A stretch of 64,000 nt of DNA from Vanilla planifolia (Eukaryota > Streptophyta > Magnoliopsida > Asparagales > Orchidaceae): assembly GCA_023846275.1 (NCBI GenBank), contig JAIUJO010000071.1, positions 1,771,400 through 1,835,399 on the forward strand, read 5' to 3'. A program made the translations under genes and the position numbers. Shown here piece after piece: positions 53,301 to 64,000 of this stretch (the stretch's first letter is position 1; each line of letters opens with the position of its first letter). Below the pieces are notes generated by a model. It worked only from the letters and a program-made list of their open reading frames with translations. It had not been told where the DNA came from and did not search any database.

Positions 53301-56300
53301 TTGTGCATATGTGAGCATGTGTGTGTGTCTGTGTGTTTATGTGCATGTGTGTGTGTGCATAAATATGTGTGACAATGCATGTGTTTGTGAATTTGCATGT
53401 GCATGTGTGTACGTGCGCATCTGTGCATGTATGTGTGTGAGGTTATTTGTGTGTGCATGTCAGTGTGTGTACTTGTGCTTATGTGTTAAAGTGCATTTGT
53501 ATGGATTTTTGTGTTTCAAAGCCTTTGGGAATATGTGTGCACAAGTGTTTTTGTGTTCATGTGTGAATGTATGTGAGCAATGTTTGTGTTTGTGTCCATG
53601 TGTATGCATGAGTGTTATTGTGCCATTGTGTGTAAGTGTGTATGTTTGCTTGCTTGCATGTATGTGTCTATGACTGTGCATCCATATGTGTGCAAATGTG
53701 CATGTGTGTGTGTGGTCATGTGTGTGTGTCTATGTATGTATGTGTGAGAATATTTGTGTGTGTGCTTGTTGGTGTGTGTGTGTGTGCATGCTTTCATGTG
53801 TATATATGTATGTCTGATTGTGTGCATCTGTGCTTGTGTTTTCTTGTGTGCATGCAGATATGTTTATGTATGTGCATGCATGCTTGTGTGTGTGTGTGCA
53901 TGTGTTCTTGTGTGCATGAGGACATGTGCATGTGTGTGTGCATGTATGTGTTTGTGTGCGCTTGTCTGCATCTATGTGTGTGTGTGTGCACATGTGCGTG
54001 TGAGTATGTGGGTGTACGTGTGTGACTAAGTGTGTGTATGCATGCATTTGCATATATGTGTACAGGTTTGTATGTGTGCATACACTTGTGTGTGATTGTG
54101 TGGGTGCATGTGTGTGTGAACACAAGTGTTTTATGTGTGTATGTGCATGCATTTGTAAGTGTGTATGTGTGCATATGTATGCATATGTGTGGGTATGTGT
54201 GCATTTTTTATGTATAATTTTGTTTATGTGTTTGTGGATGTGTTTGTGTGCTTGTGTACATATGTGAGCATGTGTGTGTGCTTGTGTGTGCATGTGTGAG
54301 TGCATATGCATGTGTGTATGTGTGTGTGTGCATCAGTGTGTTAGGGTGCATGTGTGTGTGTATGTGTATTTGTATGTGTGTGCATGTCTACTTGTGTATA
54401 TCCTTGTGTCTGCATGCCTATGTGTGAGTGTATATATGTGTGTGTGTGCATGAGTATACGTATGTGTGTTTGAGTGCATTTGTGTGAGTTTGCATGGGAA
54501 TGTGCATACATGTGTCTATGTATGTTCAAATGTGTGTCTATTTGTACATGTGTGTGTATGTGTGCAATTACATGTATGTACTTGTTCATGTGTGTGTGTG
54601 CATGCATATGCTTGTACGTACACGTGTGTGCGCATGCTTGTGTGTGTGTACGAGGGTGGTTGCTTGTGTGGCATGTTTGTATTTTGGTGCTTGTGTGTGT
54701 GTGTGTGTGCAAGTGTGAGTGTATGTGTGCGATTACATGCTTGCATGTCAATGGGTGTGGGTGTGCATGTGTCTTTTTGTACATGTTCATGTGCATATGC
54801 ATTTGTGTGTGTGTGTGTGTGTTCATGCATAATCTTGTGTGTGTGTATACATGTGTGTCTATGCATGCATGTGAGTGAGCATATTTATGTGTGTGTGTAT
54901 GCTTGTACGTACATGTTTTGGCACGTGTTTGGTAGTAGGTGTGTACATGTGCATGTGTGCTTGTGTGAGCATGTGCATGTGTGTTTATGTGAATGTGTGT
55001 GTGTGTGATTACATATGTATGTGTGTAATTTGTGTGCTTGTGCATGAAGTTTTGGGTGTGGATGGGTGTGTGTGTGTATGCATATGTGTGCATATTTATG
55101 TGTGTATGTACATGTATTTGTGCATAGGTGTACAAGTGTGTTTGCATGTGGGCTTGTGTGTGTATATGTGTGTGAGTGCATGTGCATGTGTGTATGTTCA
55201 TGTGCATCAATGTGTTAGGGTGGGTACATGTGTGTGTGTGTGTGTGTGCATTTCTAAGTGTATTTATGTATGTGTGCATCTATCTATATGTGAGTGTGTA
55301 TGTATGTGTGTGTGTGTGGTTGGGTATGATTGTGTATGCATGTGTATGCACTTTTGTGAGTGTGTGTATGTTTTTGAGTGTGCTTGAGTGTGTGTGTGTG
55401 TGTCTATGTTTGCATGTGCATGTGTGTACTCAAGTTTGTGTGCTTTTGTGTGTGTGCATGTGCTTGTGTGCATGCATGTGCTTGTGTGCATGAGTACGGA
55501 TGCATTTGTATGCATGCACATGTGCATGCCTTGGTGCGTGTGCATGTGTTTGTATGTACATGTGTGTGCATGTTCCTTTGTGTGTATGTGCACATGCATA
55601 TGTATATTTCTTTTTGTGGTTGCATGTGTGTGTGAGTATATATGTAGCTGTGCATATGTGTGCATCTATATACTTGTGTATGTATGTGGATGTATATCTG
55701 TCTGCATGTGTATGTGTATATGTGTGTTTATGTACATGCTTGTTTGTGTGCTTATGTGTCAGGGTTTATTTCTTGGTGTGCATGTGTATGTTTATATGTG
55801 CATGCTCATGTATGTTTGTTTTTGCATATGTTCATGTGTGTGCATATGCATCTTTATCTAAGCATGTGAATGTTTTCGTGTTTGTGTGTGTATGTGCGTG
55901 CATGTGAGTGTTCACGTTTGTGTGTGCTTGCATGCATACAGGTGTGACTATAGGTGTGATTATGCGCATGTGTGTGTGTGCATTTGTGTGTATTCATGTG
56001 CGAGTGTGCTTGCATGTTTTTGTGTATTTGTGTGTGTGCATGTGCACATGTGTGTATGATTGTTTATGTTTGTGCATTTGTGAATATGTTTGTAAGTGTG
56101 TGCATGTGTGTCTATGCATCTCTGCATGTGTGAATGCATTTGTAACTGCTTGTGTGGGTGTGCATGTGTTTGTGTACATGTGCAAGTGTGTATGTTTGTG
56201 TGTGTTAATGTGCGTATATGCGAGTGTATATGTGTGCATTCATACATGTGTGTGCATATGCATGCATGTGTGTGTGAATGTGTGCTTGTGTGTGTGTGGT

Positions 56301-59300
56301 TGTGGGTGTGTATGTGTGCATGTGTGTGTATATGTGTGTGGGTGTGTGTGCCTACATGTGCGTTCTTGCATGTGTGCATTTTTTGTTTGTATGTGCATGC
56401 ATGTGTGTAGGTGGGTGGGTACCTATAAATGTTTGTTCATGTATGCAAGTGATTCTTTGTGTGCGTGTGTGTGTTTGTGTGCATGTGTGTATAATTGTGT
56501 GCATGAGTGTGTCTATGTATGCATATATATGGGTGCATGTGTAAGTGTTGGTGTGTGCCCTTGAGTGTGAGTATGTGTGCATGTGTTTATTTTTGCATGT
56601 GTGAGGGTGTGCATGTTTGTGCACTTGCATTTGTGTGTATGTGTGCATGCATGCATGTTTCTATACACGTGTGTGTGTGTGTGTGTATGTAGATGTCCAT
56701 GTGTGTGTGTTTATAGATGTCATTGCATATGTGAAGATGTGTGTCTGTGTGCAGAAGCACGTGTATATTTGTGCATGCATACGTATGCATGAGCATGTGT
56801 ATTTTTGTATGTTTGTGTGATTGTGTGTATCTATATTTGGGTTTTGCATATGAGTGTATCTATGTATGTGCGTGTGCATGTTTGGATGTGCATGTGTATG
56901 TGCTTATTTGTGTGTATGTCTGTATGAATGCATGCATATGTGTGCATGTGTTTATGTGTGTGAGTGTGTTGTGTGGTGTGTGTGTGTGGGCAAGTTTTTG
57001 TCAATGTGTATGAGCCTTTGAACATGTCTACGTGCCCATGCATGGGAGTGTGCATGAGTGCATGCATGTATGTGTGTGGGCATGTGCATGCATGTATGCG
57101 TTTGTGAGAGTGTTCATCTACATGTGTGTATATATGTGTGTGTCTGTGTGTGCATGAGAGTGTCAATGCCTGGGCATCTATACGCATATGCATGAGCATG
57201 TCAGTGTGTGTGTGCATGTGTGCAAGTGTGATGTGTGGGTGTGTGCATGTGTCGGTGAGAGTGTTTGTGTAAATGTGCAAATGGGTTTGTGTGTGTACAT
57301 GTGTGTGTGCATATGTGCTCGCACATATGTGTGTGTACATGTGTACTTGCATGTACGTGTGTGTGTTTGTATGTGTGTATGCATGTCTGTGAGTCTATGT
57401 GTGTGTGAGTGCCAACATATGTGAGTGTTTATGTATATGCATGTAATTATGTGTTCATATTAGTGTGTGTAGGTTCTTGTGTGTATGTGCATGTGCATGG
57501 GTGTGTACATGTGTGTGTATTCATGTGTGTGTGCGAGTGTGTGTCTATGCATGTGTTTGTTGTATGTGTGTGTGTCTGTGCATGTGTGGTTGTGTATGTG
57601 CATGTGAATGTGAGTGTGCATATGTTCGTTTGTGCATGGGCATTTATGTGCATGCATTCATTTGTCCATCTATGGTGTGTGGGTGTATGTGTGTGTGCAC
57701 ATTTTTTTGTGTGCATGTGCATGTGTGTTTGCAAGTGCGCATGTGCGGGTGTGTGTACGTGCACTTTTTGTGCTTGCACATGTTTGTAGGAGTAATTGTA
57801 TATGCATTCATTTGTATATGTGCGTGTGTGTGTGTGTTTTGATGTGTTTGTGTTTGTGTTCATGTGTATGCATATGTGTATTTGTATGCATGCATGTGTG
57901 TCTACATGGTTATTGTGTGTGTGAGTATTTTTTTAATGAGTGTTTGTGGGTGCATACATTTGTGCATGCATGCATGTTTATGTTAGTGTGTGTTTGTGTG
58001 TGTATGTTTAGGTGCGTATGTGTCTATGTGTGCATGTCTATGTGTATATGTTTATGTGCATCTTTGCACATGTGTGTGCTTACATGTGCATGTGTGCATG
58101 CATTTTTGTGTTATGTGTATACATGTGTGAGAGTGTGCATATAAGCATGTGTTTGACTGTGGGTGTGCAAGTGTGCATGTGTATGCATGTGTGAGTAAGA
58201 GAGTTCCTATGTATGTGTGTTTGTACATGTGCATGTGTGTGTGCATGCATCTTTCTATTTGTGTGTGTATGTGTGTGTGGATGTGTGCATGCATGTATGT
58301 GTGTGTGCATGAGTGTGCATATATGTGTGTGTGTGCGTGTGTGTGTGTGTGTGTGTGCATTAGTGTGTGTATGAGCATGTTTGTGTGCTTGTGGGTGTGT
58401 TGTGCTTGCATGTGTGTGCATGTGTATGTACATATGTATGTGTGTGTGTGCCAACATGCATGAGTGTAAGAGTGCATTCATGCACATGACTTTGTGTGTG
58501 TGCATGTATGTGCTTTGTGTGTGTGTGTGCAAGTGTGTGCATATGTGCATGTGTATTTTGTTCATGTATGTGCGTTTATGTACGTGCATGTGTGTGTGCT
58601 TGCATATTTGTTTAAGCATATTTGTGTGTGTACATGTGAGTTTTTATGCACATTCCTATGTGTACATGGCAATAATTGTGTGTGTGCTTGTGTTTGCATT
58701 CCTGTGTGCATGCATGTGCTTATGTGCATATGTGTGTTTGTACAAGCATGTTTTTGTGTGATTGTGTGCATGTTATGCATGCATGTGTGCTTATGTGTGC
58801 ATGTGCATGGGTGTGTGTGTGCTTATGTATGCATGTGTGTGTGCAAATGATTATGTGAATGTGTGTTTGGGTGTGTGCTTATGTGTGAGCACGTATGTAC
58901 CTGTGTGTGTGTGCATATGTACGTACATGCATATGTGCTTGTAGGTGCATGATTATGTGTGCATATGGTAACAAACATGTGCAAGTACATGTGTGGACAT
59001 GCACATATGTACATGTACAATTGTGTATGTATGTCTACTTCTATATAAATGTGTGCATCTGTGTGTATTTGTGTGCATGTGTCTATGTATATTTATGTGT
59101 GTGTGCTTGCATTTGCATGTGTCTTCATGTTTGCATGGCATGTGTTTGAGTATGTGTGTGTGTTTTCTTAAGGTGTGTGTGCATGTGTACATGTGATTGC
59201 ATACACATGTGTGTTTGTGTGGAAGCATGCGTGCATGTGTATGTTCATGTGTGTGGGTGTGGATTTGTTCATTTTTTTGTTTACTTGTGTGTTTATTTAC

Positions 59301-60808
59301 ATGCATCACATTTTTGTATGTGTGTGGGTGTGCACTTGTGTTCTCTTCTTCATGTGTTGGTACATACATGTGGCTATGCATCTGTGTGTTCGTGTGTATG
59401 TGTTCTTGTGCATGCATGGGTGTGCATGCTTTTGTATACATGTGCATGTTCATTTGTGTGCATGTGTATGTGTGTTTATATTTTTATGCTAGTGTGTGCA
59501 TGCATGTGTTTGTGTGTGTATGTCTGTGTCAGTGTGCTTATATGGATGTGTGTGTGCTTATGCATATTTATGTGTGAGTATATGTGTGTGTGTATGCATG
59601 TTCAAGTGTGTGTGTGTGTCTACATGCATGTGTGTATGAAAGTGAGTCTATGCATGCATGTGTGTGTAGGTGTGTGCATGCATGTGCACTTGCTTGTATG
59701 AGTCTATGTCTGCATCTGTGTGCACTTGTGCATGTGCCAATGCATACATGTGTGTGTATGTGTGTGTGTACATGTGATAGTGTGTGTGTGTGTGTGTATC
59801 TTTACACATGTGTGTGTAAGGGAATGCTTGTGTGTGCGTCTTAGTGTTTGCATGTGTGTGCATGTGGGTGTCATGTATGTGCACTAGCATGTGCATGTGT
59901 GTGTGCATGCTTATATGTGTATGTGTATCTGTGTGATAGTTGTCCATGTGTGCGCATGCATGTCTATAGGTGCATGCATGTATGTGTGTGTGTTCGTGCA
60001 TGTGGGCATGCATGTTTACATACACGTGTGCATGTCTATGTGCATGTGTATGTTAGTATGTGTTTGTGCATGTGGGTGTGCATGTATGTGCATTCATGCT
60101 TATGGGTATGTGCACATATGCATGCATCAATGCGTGTCAGTGTATGCACGAGTGTATGTATCTATGTGTGTGTGCATGCAGATGTGTGTATTTATACATT
60201 TATGCATACATGTATACGCATGCACGTATGTATGTGCATGTGCAAATATATAGATATGTGTGTGTGCATTTGTGTGTGTACATGTTCATGTGTCAATGTG
60301 CATGTATATATATTTTCATTCTTGTAAGGGTGTACGTGTGTGTGTGCATGTGAGTGTTCATGCACATGTATGTGTGAGTGTGTGCTTATGTGTGTGAGCC
60401 TATGTGTATGTGTGTGTGTAGTTATATAGGTGCATGTAGTAGTATTTATGTGTGCTTATTCATAAATGTGTGTGTGTGTCTTTGCATGTGCATGTGCTTA
60501 TCTGTGCATGCGTGTGTACATGTGTGTTCATAGGTGTTCATGTGTGTGTATCTATTTGTGCAAGCATGTTTGTGTATGTATTTGTATGTGTGTATGTGTA
60601 TGTTTTCATGTGTCTATGTGTCCGTGTGTGTGTTTACATAGATGTGCATCTATGTGTGTGCACTTGGATGTGTGCATATGTGTATGCTTTTGTGTATGTC
60701 TATGCATGTATTTGTGTGTGTGTGTATGTGCATGAGTGTGTGTACATTTGTGTATGTGCATGCGTAAGCATGCACATGTTCTTGCATGCATCCATCCATT
60801 CACATGCA

Positions 60809-60913
<105 letters not shown>

Positions 60914-61485
60914 GTGAGTCTATGATATATTTTGCATGCATGTGTAGGCGTATGAGTGTGCATATGCATGTGTGTGCATGGGAGTGTATCTCTATACGTG
61001 TCCATTTGCATGTGTGTTAGTTTGTACATGTATGTGTCTATGTGTGTATGTTCGTGCATGTGTGTGTATTTGTATGTGTGATTCTATGTTTATGTATGCA
61101 TCTATGTCTGTGTGTGCATGTGTGTGCATATGTGTGGGTGTGCTTATGTGTGTGCCTGCACATATGGGTGCATGTGTTTGTGTGTGTGTGCATGATTATG
61201 TGTGTATGTGTGTATGTGCAAGTGTGTATGCATATGGGTCTATACGTGAGTATGCATATGTGTGTGTGTGCATATATGAACATGAGAATGTGGTGTATGT
61301 GTGCATGTGTGAGTTCTTGTGCATATGCATGTGTGTGTGTATTTGTTTATGTATGTGCCATTATGTTTGCCTAGTGTGTGTGTGTGTGTGTGCAGCTTTG
61401 TGTGTCTATGTTACTATGCATATGCATATATATGCTTGTTAGTGAGTGGGTTTGTGAGAATATGTGAGAGAGTTTGTGCACATCT

Positions 61486-61585
61486 GTGCAGGCATGAGTG
61501 TGTGTTTGTATATGTATACAGGTGTGTGTGTGTGTGTGCAGGCGTGAGTGTGTGTTTGTATATGTATACAGGTGTGTGTGTGTGC
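61486..61585. repeat. 50-bp tandem duplication
   Basis: GGC(A/G)TGAGTGTGTGTTTG is at 61491 and 61541 (offset 50), followed in both copies by TATATGTATACAGGTGTG. Only one or two differences are visible, so the event looks recent. Confidence 0.9.
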
Positions 61586-63878
61586 ATGCATTCATGTATG
61601 CATGTGTATGCATATGTATGTGTGTGAATGTGGGTGTGTGCGTGTGTGCAAGCATGTGTGCATGTGCATGTGCATGTATGGTTATGCTCGTGTGTCTACA
61701 TGTGTGTATGCATGCATATGCATTCATGTGTGTGTGCTTGCATATGCATTCATTGTGTGTGCATGCATACTTGTGTGTTCTTGTGTATGTTTATTGGTGC
61801 ATGCATGTGTGCATAAAATTGTGTATATGTGTGTTCATACGTACATGTTTGTGTTCATGCATGTGTGTGCGTATGTGTGTTTGAGTGGGCACGTGTGTGT
61901 GTGTATGTGTTGTGTGTGGGTGTGTGTGTGTATGTGTGTATGTGTGGGTGTGTGTGTGTGTATGTGTGTGTGTGTTTGTGTGTGTGCATGTATGCACCTG
62001 TATGTGTGTGTCCGTGTTTGTACGAATGTGTGCGCATGTGTGCATTTGTTTGTGTGTGTGTGCATGTGTACTGTGTGCTTGCTTATAGGTATCGATTTGA
62101 GTGTTTGTGTGAGCCTGTGCTTTCTTGTGTGTGTTCTTCCATGTATACATGTGTGTGCATGCATGCATGTGTTAATGTATGTGTGTGTGTATATGCATAT
62201 GTGTGCTACTTGTGCTCATGTGTGTGCATGCTTGTGTACTTTTATGCTTCTGTTCGTGCACATGCATGTGTTTGTGTGCTTATGTGTGAGCACGTACTTA
62301 TATGTGTGAATTTGTGTGCATGTGTCATTTCGTACTTGCGTATGTGTGCATGAGATTTTGTGTGTGTGTGTGTGCATGCATGCATGCATGAGTATGTGTG
62401 TGTGTGTGCATGCATTTATATGTTTCTATATTTATGCATGTATCCATGAGCACATGTGTTAGTGTGTTTGTGCTTGTATGTGTGCATGTGTGTTAGTGCA
62501 CATGTGTGTGTACATGTGCATATGTTTGTGCATGTGCATACATGCTTGCATGTGTGTGCTCATTTGAGTATGTTTGTGTGTGTGTGTGTATGCATGTGTG
62601 CATACATGCTTGCATGTCTGTGGCTTGTGTGTGTATGTATGGCTGGGTGAGTGTCTATGTGTGTGTGTACATCTATGTGCATGCATCTTCATGTGCATTT
62701 GTGTGTGTGCCCTTTTTTTGTTTGTGTGTATGTGTTTCCATATGTTTGTGTGTGCTTATGCATGCTTGTGCATGTGTGTGTATAAGTGCATATGTTTGCA
62801 TGGCTACACATGCATGTATTTGTGTGAGAAAACAGGTTTGTGTTTGTGTGCATATGTCCGAGAGTTGGCGTTTATGCATGTGTGTGCATGTACATGTATG
62901 TGTGTGTGCATATCTGCATGTGTCAGCATGTGTGTGTATGTATCCACATGCATGTTAGTTTGTTCATATAGATGTGTTCTTGCATGCAAATGTTGGTGTG
63001 TGTTCATGTCTATGTGTATATGCATATGTGTGTGTGTATGTATGTTTATTCATGGGTGTTAACACATGTATGTGTGTGTGTGCATGCTTGTGTATGCATA
63101 TATGTGCATATGCATTCATGTGTGTGCATGTGTACTTGTGTGTTTTTGTGTGTTTGTGTATTCTTGTGTGTGTGTGTAGAGGTACAAGCATATGTGCATG
63201 CATTCGTGCATGTGTTCCTATGTGTATACATGTGTGCAAGAAAGAGTGCACGTGCATGTCTGGTTGTGTGTGTTTGCATATGTTTTTATGTATGTGCATG
63301 TGTATGTGTATGTTTGTATAAATATATGAATGTGCATATGTTTGCCTATGTTCATAGCAAATTTTTGTGCATTTATGCATTATTGTGTGCATGTATACAT
63401 GTGTAGGTGTGTGCATGTTTGTGCATGATATCTGTTTCTATGTGCATGGGTGTGTTTGTAATTATGCATGTATGTGGGTGTTGGTGTGGGTGTAAGTGTG
63501 TTTATAAGTTGTGCATGCTTGTGTGTGCCTATGTATGGATGCAGGTTGTTCCTTTATGTGTGTATGTTTGTGTGATTGTGTGCATATGTGTGCATCAATA
63601 TGCATGTCTACATGTGTGTGTGTGAGTTAGTGCATGCATGTATGTGCATGTGTATGCATGCATGTAATTATACATGTGTGTGTATGTGCAAGTTTTTGTT
63701 TGTATGTGTATGTGTGTGTACATGTGCCTGTTGGTTTACATATATGTGCTTGTGTGTGCATATGTTTGTATCGGTATAGGTGTATGTGTATGGTTTTGTG
63801 TGTATCTGTGCATATGTGTTTGCTTGAATGAGTGGGTGTCAGTGCATACGTTTGTTCATGTGTGCATGTGCTATTCAT

Positions 63879-63979
63879 GTGCATGTGTGCAAGTGTGTGT
63901 GCTTGTGTATGTGTGTGTGTTTGTGTATGTGCATGTGTGCAAGTGTGTGTGCTTGTGTATGTGTGCATGCTTGTGTATG
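63879..63979. repeat. 50-bp tandem duplication
   Basis: GCATGTGTGCAAGTGTGTGT is at 63881 and 63931 (offset 50), with GCTTGTGTATGTGTG following each copy. The two copies are nearly identical. Confidence 0.88.
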
Positions 63980-64000
63980 TGCATGTGTGTGTGTGTATGG

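Noticed and set aside
54341..55279. 312-codon open frame on the minus strand (His/Thr-rich)
   Set aside because: It is a product of CA-strand repeats; it resembles a histidine-rich protein only in composition and has overlapping frames of similar quality.

Overview
This is a plant-type eukaryotic window without a recognisable gene. Nearly all of it is one very long, degenerate simple-sequence array built from alternating pyrimidine-purine steps (TG mixed with CA and TA; typical words are TGTGTGCATG and GTGTATGTG). It carries one non-simple island, which I read as a complete solo LTR of a retrotransposon. The LTR architecture points to a seed plant: TG...CA ends, a 5-bp target duplication, a TATA box, a GTGGACGTAG...CGAACCAC module and a C-rich TTCACCCCCCTCTTG end. 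I cannot name the species.

Layout. (1) 1-4573: array with the CA/TGCACA strand on top; it holds a ~390-bp tandem duplication at about 2170-2945. (2) 4574-4585: ACATATATATGT, a 12-bp palindrome at which the array flips orientation. (3) 4586-38314: array with the TG strand on top. It holds a 42-bp duplication (13.4 kb), a palindrome cluster (16.0-16.2 kb), 60-68 bp duplications (26.3-26.8 kb), a pure (TA)n tract (27162-27216), a 56-bp duplication (32.9 kb) and a ~1.58-kb tandem duplication (about 33930-37090). (4) 38315-40264: the solo LTR (38320-40259) flanked by GTTAT on both sides. (5) 40265-64000: TG-strand array again, with a 144-bp duplication (40.5-40.8 kb), a compound (TA)28(TG)19 tract (60815-60908) and 50-bp duplications near 61.5 and 63.9 kb.

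The LTR is the only part with interpretable regulatory content. Its U3 region has an AT-rich 5' part with two perfect hairpins, and a GC-rich part with two repeat families. One family spreads eleven AACGG/CCGTT cores (MYB / mitosis-specific-activator type) over about 316 bp and ends about 30 bp upstream of a TATA box. The presumed R-U5 RNA region contains three consecutive hairpins whose stems differ in sequence but stay paired, followed by a GTGG...CCAC stem module.

Nothing suggests protein coding. The many long open frames on both strands follow from the rarity of stop codons in TG/CA repeats and translate to Cys/Val/Met/His/Thr-only polypeptides. No tRNA, rRNA, CRISPR or telomeric array was seen. 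The points most worth a second look are the size and alternating-YR nature of the array (Z-DNA potential and dense RY/TGCATG words), the strand flip, the layered tandem duplications, and the MYB-site-rich U3 of the solo LTR.
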